From assembly GCF_000504245.1 (NCBI RefSeq), contig NZ_KI632509.1:495723-559722 (forward strand): a stretch of DNA of 64,000 nt, in the 5' to 3' direction. Numbering within the stretch: the stretch's first letter is position 1; each line of letters opens with the position of its first letter. Below are positions 1-9,200 of this stretch, one piece after another. This DNA is from Haloechinothrix halophila YIM 93223 (GTDB lineage: Bacteria > Actinomycetota > Actinomycetes > Mycobacteriales > Pseudonocardiaceae). The position numbers were made by a program, and so were the translations under genes. The notes under the pieces were generated by a model that did no database searches, was not told the origin of the DNA, and saw nothing but the letters and a program-made list of their open reading frames with translations.

Positions 1-1573
1 CCTCGATACCGAGCCGTTCAGGAGAGGTGATGCCGCGCTCGATCAGGTCGCGCGCGACCGCCGCGAAATCCTCGTACACCCGCAGCCGGTTGCGTTTCTG
101 CACGGATTGATGCCACTGCGGGCCGTATTCGCCGCCGCCGCGAATGTTAGCTACGACATACGTGCCGCCGCGCGCCAGCCAGGAGCGGCCGATAATTCCA
201 CTGTAGGACGGGGTGAGCGAAATCTCAAATCCGCCGTATCCGATGAGCAGAGCCGGCCCATTCGACTCCGGCGCACCGACCACGAAATACGGGATGCGGG
301 TGCCATCGTCCGAGATCGCGAAGTGCTGCCGGACGTCGATTCCCTCGGCATCGAACCGGGCTGGCGCTCGCTTGAGCGTCTCGAGTTCACCGCCGATCAC
401 GCCCCGGTGCAGTGTGGATGGCTGGGTGAAGCCGCTGACGTCGAGCAGAAACTCGTCGCCGTGATCGGGGTCAGTGCCCCTGATGTCCGCCGTGCCCACT
501 TCGGGCACGCCCGCGAGCGGTTCCTTGCGCCAGCCCTCGTGTGGCGTGAGCACGTCGAGCCTGCTTTTGACGTCGGTGAGCGTGGCGAGAATCAGGTGGT
601 TGCGGGTCCAGGCGTGGTAGCTCAACGAGGTGTGTTCATCAGGTTCGAACAGCACGGTGAACTCGCGGTCACCGGCGAGGAAGTCGTCGAACCGGATGGC
701 CAGCAGCGCCCCCGCCGGGTACGTGCGCGTGTTGATCGTCCATTCGGAACGAGTCTCGACCAGCAGCCACTCGCGCTCGACGTCGATCTCGGCGTCGTCG
801 GGCACCTCAATGCGCGTAAGGCTGTCGTCCGCGCCGAGGAGGTAGTACTCGGTGCGGTAGAAGTCGACCGCGCGAGCGACGAAGTCGCGCTCGTAACCGG
901 GCGTCGGGTCGTGGTAGGCCACGACGGCGACGTCGTCCGGCTTGCCCTCGAACACCACCGTCGCCTCGGACAGCGGTGTGCCGCGCCGCCAGCGCTTCGC
1001 GATGCGCGGGTAACCGGAGTTCGTCAGCGCGCCCTCGCCGAAGTCGGTGCCGACGAAGACGTGGTCGGCGTCGATCCAGCCGATACGGCTCTTGGCCTCG
1101 TCCAGCGCGAAGCCGTCGTCGACGAAGGTCAGCGACTCCAGGTCGAACTCACGGACGACAGTCGCGTCCGCGCCGCCGCGCGAGAGCTGCACCAGACAGC
1201 GGTCGTAGCCGGGCCGCAGCACCTTCGGGCCATGCCACACCCAGTTCTCGCCCTCGTCCGCCGCGAGCGCGTCGACGTCGATGAGGACCTGCCAGTCCGG
1301 TTCGTCCGTGCGGTACGACTCCAGCGTCGTCCGCCGCCATAGCCCGCGTGGGTGCGCGGCGTCCTGCCAGAAGTTGTAGAGGTACTCGCCCCTGCGTCCG
1401 ACGTACGGGATGCGGTCATCGGCGTCGAGGACCGCCCGGATGTCATCGCGAAGTTCGGCGAAGCGCGGTGTCTCGGACAGCTCGGTGAGGGCTTCGGCGT
1501 TGCGGGCTCGCACCCAGTCAAGCGACTCGTCGCCGGTGACGTCTTCCAACCACAGATACGGATCGTGTTCCAC
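1..1573 (-). CDS. Prolyl oligopeptidase family serine peptidase (S9A), 3' end cut by window
   Basis: This is a cytoplasmic serine peptidase expected to cleave short peptides after proline. About 524 residues are present of the roughly 690 usual for the family, and the C-terminus lies outside the window. The protein opens with DPYLWLEDV, typical of S9A prolyl oligopeptidases, followed by a long beta-rich stretch that should form the seven-bladed propeller. Near residue 460 the hydrolase domain begins, with GYGGF and NIRGGGEYGPQWH visible. The nucleophile Ser, the Asp and the His all fall in the missing part, so activity cannot be judged. The GTG start at 1573 puts the conserved DPYLW motif at residue 3; no stronger start is seen upstream. 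A 21-nt repeat array lies directly upstream. The family call is firm; the substrate is not. Confidence 0.9.
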   Translation of the reverse strand, partial: MEHDPYLWLEDVTGDESLDWVRARNAEALTELSETPRFAELRDDIRAVLDADDRIPYVGRRGEYLYNFWQDAAHPRGLWRRTTLESYRTDEPDWQVLIDVDALAADEGENWVWHGPKVLRPGYDRCLVQLSRGGADATVVREFDLESLTFVDDGFALDEAKSRIGWIDADHVFVGTDFGEGALTNSGYPRIAKRWRRGTPLSEATVVFEGKPDDVAVVAYHDPTPGYERDFVARAVDFYRTEYYLLGADDSLTRIEVPDDAEIDVEREWLLVETRSEWTINTRTYPAGALLAIRFDDFLAGDREFTVLFEPDEHTSLSYHAWTRNHLILATLTDVKSRLDVLTPHEGWRKEPLAGVPEVGTADIRGTDPDHGDEFLLDVSGFTQPSTLHRGVIGGELETLKRAPARFDAEGIDVRQHFAISDDGTRIPYFVVGAPESNGPALLIGYGGFEISLTPSYSGIIGRSWLARGGTYVVANIRGGGEYGPQWHQSVQKRNRLRVYEDFAAVARDLIERGITSPERLGIE

Positions 1574-1599
1574 GCCCGCGAGGCTAACCGACCCGCGCC

Positions 1600-1767
1600 G
1601 TGTTCCCCGCTCCCGACGCCGTGTCCCGCACTCCCGACGCTGTGTCCTGCACTCCCGACGTCGTGTTCGTCGTTCGTGACGCTGTGTTCGGCACTCCCGA
1701 CGCTGTGTCCTGCACTCCCGACGTCGTGTTCGTCGTTCGTGACGCTGTGTTCGGCACTCCCGACAAA
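1600..1767. repeat. Intergenic array of eight 21-nt units (array A)
   Basis: Eight head-to-tail units of exactly 21 nt each begin GTGTYC and end GAC plus a variable three bases (unit starts 1600, 1621, 1642, 1663, 1684, 1705, 1726, 1747). Units 3-5 are repeated as units 6-8, apart from the last three bases, so a 63-nt higher-order period is visible. The array fills the gap between the stop of the upstream minus-strand gene and the start of the peptidase gene. The function is unknown. Related arrays occur at 5261 and 5778. Confidence 0.95.
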
Positions 1768-1801
1768 CGAGGCAACAGCATCGCCGGCGAGTACCGGCCT
1801 G

Positions 1802-3640
1802 TCAGCTGCCCGGCCGGTGCCAGCCGTTCAGTTGCACCTGCGCTGATTGCTCCCGTTCGCGCTTAGCCAGCTCCGCGTGCAGCTCACGCAACAGCTCGCG
1901 GTCCCGGTCGCTGAGCTGCGCCTCGGCATCGGCGGCAGGCAGCTCCACCGCCTCCCGCTGAGGAGGCTGAGGAGGTGGAGGTGGCTGAGGTGGTTGGTGC
2001 GCTTGGGGCGCACCCCGATCGGCGGCTTCGGCCTCGCGCAACGCCTGGTGCAGTTGCTGCGCATCGTTGCGGGACATCTCCGCCGTGCTCTCCGCTTCTG
2101 ATTCCGGGAAGTTCACAACGTTGTTGCCGCCATGGTTCGGCGGCTCGGCGGGATAGTCGTTGCGCGGCGGTTCGGCAGCGGGGTCGGCGCGTGGCGGTTC
2201 CGCCGGATGGCCGTTATGCGGCGGCTGCGCATGGTGGCCATTGCGCGGCGGCTCAGGGTATCCGTTGCGAGGCTCGGCTGGCTGGGCGTTGTGGAATGGC
2301 TCCGCGGCGTGGCTGTTTCGGGGCGGCTCTGGAGCATTGCCATTGCTCTGCAGCCCGGTGACGCGGTCGGCGCGTGGTGGTTCAACGGCCTCATGACGGC
2401 TGGGTCCAGCAGGCCGGTCGGCGTTCGGCTCAACGGAGTGGCCATTGCGAGGTGACGCGCCGGGGTAATCAGCACGTGGCGGCGCGAAGCTGTTCTCCTG
2501 CCGAGGTGGCTCATGGCGAGGTGGCTCGACGCCGTGGTCAGCGCGCGGTGTCTCGGCAGCCTGGTAACCGCGCGGCGACTCATCGGCGTGATCGTTTCTG
2601 GGTGGCTCGACGGCATGGCCGGTCGGCGCCGGTGCGGCAGTTCGCTCAGCACGCGGCGGCTCAGCTGGCTGCTCAGCGACCGGCTGTGGCTGTGGCCAGA
2701 ACGACTGGCTGGCCTGCTCGGGCGCACGGTGGTGTCCATTCGTTCTGGGCGGTGTTGTGTGTGCGCTGGTCTCGTTCGTGCCGTTCGCGGGGGTCGACGT
2801 CCCGGTCGCTGCGGCCGTGGATGTCGCGACGGCGTGGGCTGGCGCGGACTCGCCGTGCCCGTTGCTGTACTCCGGGGCCGACTGCGCCGCGAATGCGGGC
2901 TTCTTCGCAGCGAAGAAACCTGCCGACTCAGCGGGGCGTTCCGATACGGCAGCACGCTCCGGCGCCGGTTCCTGGCTGGGCGCGGGTGCCTGCTTCTGCC
3001 CTGGCACCTCGCGCACCGGCGCACTCGCCTTACCGTCAACCACGGCTACTGCCGCGGCGAGCGCGTGCTGGTGGTAGTTGGTCCACGGGACATCAGCGGA
3101 CGCCACCTCGACAGCGGTCCGGATGCCCGCATCGCGCAATGCCGCAGCGACAAGGTGCGCCGTCGCTGGCGCGCTGCCTCGTGCGCCGAGTTCGATCAGC
3201 ACGACGCGCTGCGGCACCTGGCCAGGCACCCTTCCCGCGGCGGTGGTGCGCCACGCCGCGTGGATCGAGCGCACGTCCGTCAGCGCAGCCTTGATCGGCT
3301 CGATCGCCTCAGCGACTCCCGCGTCCGGCTGGTCCTCAGCGCTGAAACCATGCGGCGGCTCGACATCGTGTTCACTGACGATCAACTGGTCGAGCAGCGC
3401 GACGTCGGCGCCGCTCGCTGTGAGGACCTCACCGAACTCACGCCGTTCCGACGGCCGCAGCGGAATTCCGCCCGCGATCAGCGTGCCCGCGATCAGTTCA
3501 CCGGCCTCATCGACCCGCGCCGCCGCCGACAGCTGCCTGGCGTGGCCGAGCGCGCCGTCATCGATCCTGCCCGCCAGCGCCAGCAGCACGGTGTGCAGCC
3601 GTAGCGGGACCGACGTCACTGATCCCTCATGGTTTGCCAC
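1802..3640 (-). CDS. Unnamed protein with paralogous N-terminal domains and long disordered Pro/Asn/His-rich tail
   Basis: I do not recognise a named family. The 612-residue protein starts with an alpha-helical domain (LLALAGRIDD near residue 20). A second part around residues 125-205 contains QRVVLIELGARG and looks like an alpha/beta fold. From about residue 215 to 530 it is low-complexity: proline, alanine, asparagine and histidine dominate, with imperfect repeats such as AEPPRNGH. The C-terminal 60 residues are acidic/basic and probably helical (DRDRELLRELHAELAKRERE). There is no signal peptide or membrane segment. The GTG start at 3640 has GAGAGG upstream. The next gene upstream (3683-4294) encodes the same two folded domains without the tail, 42 bp away, so the two form an operon of tandem paralogues. 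The role is unknown. Confidence 0.75.
   Translation of the reverse strand: MANHEGSVTSVPLRLHTVLLALAGRIDDGALGHARQLSAAARVDEAGELIAGTLIAGGIPLRPSERREFGEVLTASGADVALLDQLIVSEHDVEPPHGFSAEDQPDAGVAEAIEPIKAALTDVRSIHAAWRTTAAGRVPGQVPQRVVLIELGARGSAPATAHLVAAALRDAGIRTAVEVASADVPWTNYHQHALAAAVAVVDGKASAPVREVPGQKQAPAPSQEPAPERAAVSERPAESAGFFAAKKPAFAAQSAPEYSNGHGESAPAHAVATSTAAATGTSTPANGTNETSAHTTPPRTNGHHRAPEQASQSFWPQPQPVAEQPAEPPRAERTAAPAPTGHAVEPPRNDHADESPRGYQAAETPRADHGVEPPRHEPPRQENSFAPPRADYPGASPRNGHSVEPNADRPAGPSRHEAVEPPRADRVTGLQSNGNAPEPPRNSHAAEPFHNAQPAEPRNGYPEPPRNGHHAQPPHNGHPAEPPRADPAAEPPRNDYPAEPPNHGGNNVVNFPESEAESTAEMSRNDAQQLHQALREAEAADRGAPQAHQPPQPPPPPQPPQREAVELPAADAEAQLSDRDRELLRELHAELAKREREQSAQVQLNGWHRPGS
2110..2560 (-). 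repeat. Degenerate coding tandem repeat (PPRNGH-type) inside the paralogue tail
   Basis: This stretch codes for imperfect copies of a short Glu-Pro-Pro-Arg-Asn-Gly-His-like peptide, with GGCGGTTCNGC-like cores recurring on the plus strand. Copies differ too much for one fixed period. It explains the low complexity of the tail and may vary in length between strains (inference). Confidence 0.6.
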
Positions 3641-3682
3641 CTTGCGACCTCTCCCTCCAGCTCGCGGGTGGTGCGGACAGGC

Positions 3683-4294
3683 TCACGTCGCTGCTCCGAC
3701 CGCACCCACGCTGACGGGGCGCGAGTTCGCCAGCGCTTCCCGGTGGTATTCGGGCATTTCGAAGTTCGGTGGCAGCACCTCGATGCTCGGCTCGTCGTCA
3801 CCAAGCACCCGCAGCACACGTTGCAGTTCGCCGGTCAGCCGAGGCCAGCCCGCGACCGCGCTCACGAGCAGCACCCGCTTCTCGCCACGCTCGCTGCCAT
3901 CGCCGCGGCGCCAGGTGGCTCGCACCTCACCGACGTCCGGCCTGCCGCGCAACGCCGCGTCGAGTAGCGCGGACACCGAGTCCGCCGCGTTCGCCCAATC
4001 CGATGGGGATTCCGAGAACGTGTAGCGCGGAAGTGTGACCTCGCCTACGCGCAGTGTCGAACTGACCTGATGGAAGTCGGCCCCGTGCGGTACCAACCCG
4101 GTGGACAGCAACGCGTGTTCGCGCTGATCAAGCCCAATACCGTGTCTGAGCAACGATTTCGGCAAAGTCCGGGCGAGCACGGAGAGTTTACTTTCGCCGA
4201 GCCAATCCCGGAACCGCCAGAGCGCCACGTCTGGCAGCCGACCCGCGAGCAGGAGCAGCAGCTCGTGGCACGCTAGCTCGTTCTCGGATTCCAT
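3683..4294 (-). CDS. Unnamed two-domain protein, short paralogue of the 1802-3640 product
   Basis: This 203-residue protein begins MESENELACHELLLLLAGRL and has the same order of parts as its downstream neighbour: an all-helical N-terminal domain, then a beta strand-rich segment with KRVLLVSAVAGW and a closing YHREALANSRP helix. The ATG at 4294 is chosen because GGAGGG sits five bases upstream; a longer frame upstream exists but has no ribosome site. There are no catalytic motifs, signal peptide or membrane segments. It is probably transcribed together with the downstream paralogue, 42 bp apart. The function is unknown; partner or adaptor roles are only a guess from the paired layout. Confidence 0.75.
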   Translation of the reverse strand: MESENELACHELLLLLAGRLPDVALWRFRDWLGESKLSVLARTLPKSLLRHGIGLDQREHALLSTGLVPHGADFHQVSSTLRVGEVTLPRYTFSESPSDWANAADSVSALLDAALRGRPDVGEVRATWRRGDGSERGEKRVLLVSAVAGWPRLTGELQRVLRVLGDDEPSIEVLPPNFEMPEYHREALANSRPVSVGAVGAAT

Positions 4295-4373
4295 CGGCCC
4301 TCCACGTGCACACTCAGACGCCCGTGACGGCAGCATGCCACAATCGAGATTCACCCGTTAGAGGGGTGCCAAC

Positions 4374-4420
4374 GTCGATTTGTGACTTACCGTATCAAGT
4401 GCGATTCCAGACAAATCGAC
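4374..4420. promoter_or_regulatory. Ten-base inverted repeat upstream of the thiamine-binding-like gene
   Basis: The arms GTCGATTTGT (4374-4383) and ACAAATCGAC (4411-4420) are perfect reverse complements separated by 27 bp. They lie about 100 bp before the start at 4520. This could be a bipartite operator or a long-loop hairpin. I see no TPP riboswitch core (no CUGAGA / ACCUGAU signature). Confidence 0.5.
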
Positions 4421-4519
4421 TTTGACCTGCTTCATCCACACGTCGCGTGGCACTCAACGCGGACACGTCTATCCCCATACTTTGGGGTGCAGACGAATTG
4501 TCAGCGTCGAGGAGGCAGC

Positions 4520-4822
4520 GTGCTTGTCGCGTTCAGTGTGACCCCGCTCGGCGGGGAGTCCGACGGCGTCGGCGAGGCCGTCGCCGAGGCCGTGCGAGTA
4601 GTCAGGGAATCCGGACTTCCCTGCGAGACCAACGCCATGTTCACCCTGGTGGAAGGCGAGTGGGACGAAGTGATGGACGTCGTCAAACGCGCGACGGACG
4701 TGGTACAGCAGCACGCCCCACGGGTGAGCGTCGTACTCAAGGCAGACGTTCGGCCAGGCCACACCGGACAGTTGCAGGCGAAGCGGGAGCGCGTCGAACG
4801 CTACTTGGAGGACGGTGCCTGA
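4520..4822 (+). CDS. MTH1187 / YkoF-type thiamine-binding family protein
   Basis: The protein has 100 residues, the usual length of the MTH1187 family (formerly DUF77), which adopts a ferredoxin-like fold and in some members binds thiamine or its precursors. Visible features are [11 protein letters not shown] at the N-terminus, a [20 protein letters not shown] segment in the middle and a closing helix with KRERVERYL. The GTG at 4520 is chosen because GGAGG lies just upstream and because it gives the family's normal N-terminus. The last 22 bases overlap the convergent lipoprotein gene. The family is confident; the ligand is not established for this member. Confidence 0.85.
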   Translation: MLVAFSVTPLGGESDGVGEAVAEAVRVVRESGLPCETNAMFTLVEGEWDEVMDVVKRATDVVQQHAPRVSVVLKADVRPGHTGQLQAKRERVERYLEDGA

Positions 4823-5187
4823 CTGGGAGATCCCTCGGTGGGCTCTGGCTCGGTGAGCGTCGGGTCGGCAGGCGCTGAATCGGCCGTCTGCTTGAGTTCG
4901 ATCTCGTACGACGCGGTACCGCCCTCGACAGCCGTGACGACGACTTCGACTTCGTAGTCGACGCCGTCTGCCGTCATGGTGCAGCTGGTGATCTCCGCGA
5001 TCTGTGCCTTCACCGGACCGTCGCAGTCCAACTCGTCGGGCGGGGTGTTGGCTTTGCGCAGCGCGTCCGCGACGCCGTGTTCCAGGTCCGCGACGGATAT
5101 GACGTCCTCGGTGCCCGTCCCGCACCCGCTTGTCGCGAGTGCTCCCGCGAGCACCGCCGCAGCCACGACCAACCCCCTGCGCACCAT
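4801..5187 (-). CDS. DUF4333 domain lipoprotein
   Basis: This is a 128-residue exported lipoprotein. The N-terminus has two arginines, a hydrophobic stretch and the lipobox LATSGC, so it should be lipid-anchored outside the membrane. The mature part matches the DUF4333 pattern seen in actinobacteria: a helix ([14 protein letters not shown]), a cysteine in LDCDGP, a second in SCTMTADG and a closing strand [13 protein letters not shown]. The two cysteines probably form a disulphide. A short acidic, Pro/Ser-rich tail follows. GAGG precedes the ATG. A second DUF4333 lipoprotein is encoded divergently at 5415. The molecular role of DUF4333 is unknown. Confidence 0.85.
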   Translation of the reverse strand: MVRRGLVVAAAVLAGALATSGCGTGTEDVISVADLEHGVADALRKANTPPDELDCDGPVKAQIAEITSCTMTADGVDYEVEVVVTAVEGGTASYEIELKQTADSAPADPTLTEPEPTEGSPSQAPSSK

Positions 5188-5260
5188 CCCAGATCCTCAC
5201 TTCCCGCTCGCCATGTTCCGGCGCGCTCCACACTAGCGCCGCCCTCGTGCCAGGTGCGCC

Positions 5261-5365
5261 GCGTCCTGCGTTCCCGACGCCGTGTCCTGCGTTCCCGACG
5301 CCGTGTCCTACGTTCCCAACGCTGTGTTCCTCATTCCTGCCGATATGCCCGGCACTCGCGACGTC
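5261..5365. repeat. Intergenic array of five 21-nt units (array B)
   Basis: Five contiguous 21-nt units (starts 5261, 5282, 5303, 5324, 5345) carry the same core as array A, with GTGTCCTGCG then TTCCCGACGCC. Units decay toward the right end. The array sits in the divergent space between the two DUF4333 lipoprotein genes, 50 bp before the ATG at 5415. Confidence 0.9.
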
Positions 5366-5414
5366 GTATCGCTACGGTGTTCTTCGGCTCGCAACCAACT
5401 TCGAGGGGGACGGC

Positions 5415-5756
5415 ATGCAGATCACCCGGACCGTGAAAGCCTCAGCTATCGCATTGGCGCTGACTGGATTCGGCGCCACGGGATGCACTTTTGACGTCGG
5501 CGGTGGCGTCGAAACATCGCCATCGGTGCCACGGGAACGAGTGGAACGGATCGTGAAGGAGCGGTTGACCGAGACGGTTGGCCGGAGCCCGGACTCCGTA
5601 TCCTGCAAAGACGGCCTCGAAGCGACGATCGACGCGTCCATCCGGTGCACTCTCACCGCAGACGGCGAAACCCACGGCCTGACCGCCACGGTGACCGGCA
5701 TCGAAGGCGGCACGGTCAACTTCCACATCCAGGTCGACGACAAAGCGTTTCGCTAG
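5415..5756 (+). CDS. DUF4333 domain lipoprotein
   Basis: This is a 113-residue lipoprotein with signal peptide and lipobox (GFGATGC). The mature domain matches DUF4333: RVERIVKERLTETVGRSPDS, then SCKDGL, RCTLTADGE and the strand GIEGGTVNFHIQ. The two conserved cysteines are present. GAGGGGG lies before the ATG. It is divergent from, and similar in design to, the 4801-5187 lipoprotein but only distantly related in sequence, so a recent duplication is unlikely. It is flanked on both sides by 21-nt arrays (B upstream, C downstream). The function is unknown. Confidence 0.85.
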   Translation: MQITRTVKASAIALALTGFGATGCTFDVGGGVETSPSVPRERVERIVKERLTETVGRSPDSVSCKDGLEATIDASIRCTLTADGETHGLTATVTGIEGGTVNFHIQVDDKAFR

Positions 5757-5777
5757 GTCCCGCCAACGCGGGTGAGG

Positions 5778-5945
5778 GAACACGGCGGTCCGAGCGAGGA
5801 ACACGCCGCCCGGAACGCACAACACAACGTCGAGAACGACGAACACGGCGTCCTGAGTGCAGGACACGGCGTGCGGAACGACGAACACAGCGTCCTGAGT
5901 GCAGGACACAACGTCGAGAGCGACGGACACGGCGCAGCGGGCAGG
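5778..5945. repeat. Intergenic array of eight 21-nt units (array C, opposite orientation)
   Basis: Eight exact 21-nt units start at 5778 and run to 5945, each opening with a GRACAC-type hexamer, which is the reverse complement of the GTGTYC that opens units of arrays A and B. The units at 5841 and 5883 share most bases, as do 5820 and 5904. The array begins 21 bp after the lipoprotein stop codon. Confidence 0.93.
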
Positions 5946-6204
5946 CACCGCAGCGCCGTGCGCGACGTGAGGGGCGTCACCGTCGTGACCTCGTCGTCTT
6001 CCAGGTTTTGTGGGGTTCCTACAACGGGCGGCCGGGAGCCGGTGAGGCGAATGGCCATACCTGTACTGCCTAGTAACCGGCATGCTGCACATGGGAAGCG
6101 GGAATCGCCCGCTTGACCACGACAGCGCTGTAGTCCCGGTTCCATTTGGCCAACTCGAACAGTTTTGGCCGCCACACTCGCGTCCCCACTCAGGAGGCTC
6201 ACCG

Positions 6205-9200
6205 GTGTTTCGCCGTGTCGTCATCGTCAACCGAGGCGAAGCCGCGATGCGGCTCATCCACGCCGTCCGCGACCTAGCCGCCGAGACCGGCGAATCGATC
6301 GAGACCGTCGCGCTCTACACCGACACCGAACGGACGGCGACATTCGTCCGCGAGGCGGACATCAGCTACTGCCTCGGACCCGCGGCCAACCGGCCGTATC
6401 TCGATCTCGACGTCCTGGAACGCGCCCTCAAAGACACCGAAGCGGACGCTGCCTGGGTCGGGTGGGGTTTCGTCGCGGAGGATCCGGCGTTCGCGGAACT
6501 CTGCGAGCGCGTCGGCGTCACCTTCATCGGGCCGAGCGCGGACGCGATGCGCAGGCTCGGCGACAAGATCGGTGCGAAGCAACTCGCCGAGGAGGTCGGC
6601 GTACCGGTCGCACCGTGGAGCGGTGGCCCGATCGGGGACGTCGACGCCGCGCACCACGCCGCGAAGGAGATCGGCTACCCGCTGATGCTCAAGGCCACCG
6701 CGGGCGGCGGCGGCCGCGGCATCCGCGTCGTGACCAGCGACGATGAGCTGACCGACGCCTTCACGCGCACCAGTGAGGAGGCCGCGCGGGCGTTCGGCAG
6801 CGGCGTCGTGTTCCTGGAACGCCTCGTCACCGGCGCGCGGCACGTCGAGGTCCAGGTGATCTCCGACGGCGAGACGGCGTGGGCGCTCGGCGTGCGCGAC
6901 TGCTCGGTGCAGCGCCGCAACCAGAAGATCATCGAAGAGTCGTCCTGTCCGCTGCTGGACGCCGACCAGATCCACCAGCTCAAGACATCCGCCGAACGGC
7001 TCGCGGTCACTGTCGGCTACCGGGGCGCGGCAACCGTCGAATTCCTCTACCAGCCGACCGAGCGGCTGTTCGCATTCCTCGAGGTCAACACCCGGCTGCA
7101 GGTCGAGCACCCGATCACAGAGGCCACCACCGGAACAGACCTCGTCAAAGCGCAGCTGCACGTGGCGTCCGGCGGCAAGCTGACCGGCGACATGCCACGA
7201 GAGGCAGGCCACGCCATCGAGGCACGCCTCAACGCCGAGGACCCTGACCGCGAATTCGCGCCCGCACCGGGCAGGATCGCCCTCCTCGACCTGCCAGCGG
7301 GACCCGGCATCCGGGTCGACACCGGCGTCACCGGCGGCGACACCATCCCCGCCGACTTCGACTCCATGATCGCCAAGATCATCGCGTATGGCCGCGACCG
7401 CGACGAAGCGCTCGGCAGGCTGCGCCGCGCCATCCGCGAGACGACGGTCATCATCGAGGGTGGCGTCAGCAACAAGAGTTTCCTGCTCGACCTGCTCGAC
7501 GAGGACGACGTCGTCAACGCCACGGCGGACACCGGCTGGATCGACCGGGTGCGCGCCGAGGGTGGCCTCGTCTCCGACCGGCACTCGGGCATCGCGCTGG
7601 CCGCCGCGGCGATCGAGGCGTACGAGGACGCCGAGCGCACTGAGCGGCAGCGGCTGTTCAGCACCGCACACGGTGGACGTCCCCAGGTGCAGCACGAGGT
7701 GGACCGCGCGATCGACCTCAGCCTGCGCGGGGTCAGCTACCGGGTGAAGGTCGCCAAGACCGGCCCACACCGGTTCCGCATTGGTATCGGCACCGACGAC
7801 ACCGACATCACCAGGGTGGACGCCGAGCTGGAGCGCTACGGCTCCGGCGGGAACGGTCAGCGCGACGTCGCCACCGGCAGGCTGATCGTCAACGGGCACA
7901 GCTTCCGCCTCGTCACCCACACCCACGGTCCGGTACACCTGATCGAGGTCAACGGCACCGCGCACCGTGTCAGCCGCGACGAGGGCGGCGTGCTGCGCTC
8001 GCAAGCCCCAGCTCTTGTGGTCGCGACGCCGGTCGAGGTCGGTGCCGAGGTCGAGGCCGGCGCGCCGGTGATCGTGCTGGAGAGCATGAAGATGGAGACC
8101 GTGCTGCGGGCGCCGTTCGCCGCGACGCTGCGGGACTGTTTCGTCTCCGCTGGCAGCCAGGTCGAGACCGGCGCGCCGTTGCTGCGGTTGGAACCGCGCG
8201 CCGAGGACGACGAGGCACCAGCCACCACCGCCACCCCAGTCGACCTCGCGCTGCCACCCGCGCCGAACGGCTCTCCCGCCGACCGTGCGCGGCGGCACCT
8301 GGAGGACATGCGCAGCATCCTGCTCGGCTTCGACACTGACCCCGCCGACGACGGCAGTGTCCTGCGCCGATACGTCGCCGACCGCGACGCGGCGGGTGAC
8401 GGCAGGCTGGCAGCCGAGACAGAGCTGCTCGAGCTGTTCGCGGACATCTCCGAACTGAGCCGCAACAAGCCTGCTGGTGAAGAGGCCAAGGCAGACACCC
8501 GCGTGCACAGCGCGCGCGAGTACTTCCACACCTACCTGCAGAGCCTCGACGTCGAGCGCGCGGGCGTCTCGGAGACGTTCACCTCGCGGCTGAAGCAAGC
8601 GCTGAGCCGCTACGGCGTCGACGACCTCGAGCGCACCGATGCGCTCGAGGAGGCGGTGTTTCGCATCTTCCTGGCGCAGCAACGAGTCAACGCGGACGTC
8701 GAGGTCGTCACCACGGTGCTGCGACAGTGGCTGACCGACCCGCCGCCGGTCGGCGACGCCCGCTTCACCGCTGGCGAGGCGGTGGAACACCTGGTCGCGG
8801 CCACCCAGCTGCGCTTCCCCGTCGTCGGGGACCTCGCGCGCAGCGTCGCGTTCCGCTGGTTCGCCCAGCCGATGTTGCGCCGCACCCGCGCCGAGGTCTA
8901 CGCCGGGGTCCGCAAGCACCTGCGTTATCTGGACGAACACCCCGACGCGCCGGATCGCGCCGAGCGGATCACGGAGATGGTCGCCAGCCCAGAGCCGCTG
9001 GTGCGGCTGCTCGGGCAGCGCATCGGCAGGCAGGGCTGCGACCTCGGCCCACTGCTCGAGGTCATGACCCGCCGCTACTACCGGTCGCGTGGGCTGGCCG
9101 AAGTCCGCTCCTTCGAGCGCGACGGCCAGCCGTTCGTCGCGACGTCGTTCGACCTCGATGAGCAGCGGCTGCGGCTGCTGTCGACCGCCACGGACTTCAC

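Noticed and set aside
107-1342. Long plus-strand frame (411 residues) opposite the prolyl oligopeptidase
   Set aside because: It is a shadow: the minus strand encodes clear S9A motifs over the same bases, and the plus product has no family features or ribosome site.
1584-1866. Short frames across array A on both strands
   Set aside because: Seven-codon periodic peptides simply mirror the 21-nt units; no start context or conservation can be claimed.
2374-3604. Long plus-strand frames over the paralogue gene
   Set aside because: They are antisense to the minus-strand gene and arise from its repetitive GC-rich codons.
4295-4519. TPP riboswitch before the thiamine-binding-like gene
   Set aside because: The conserved TPP core sequences are not found; only an inverted repeat is present.
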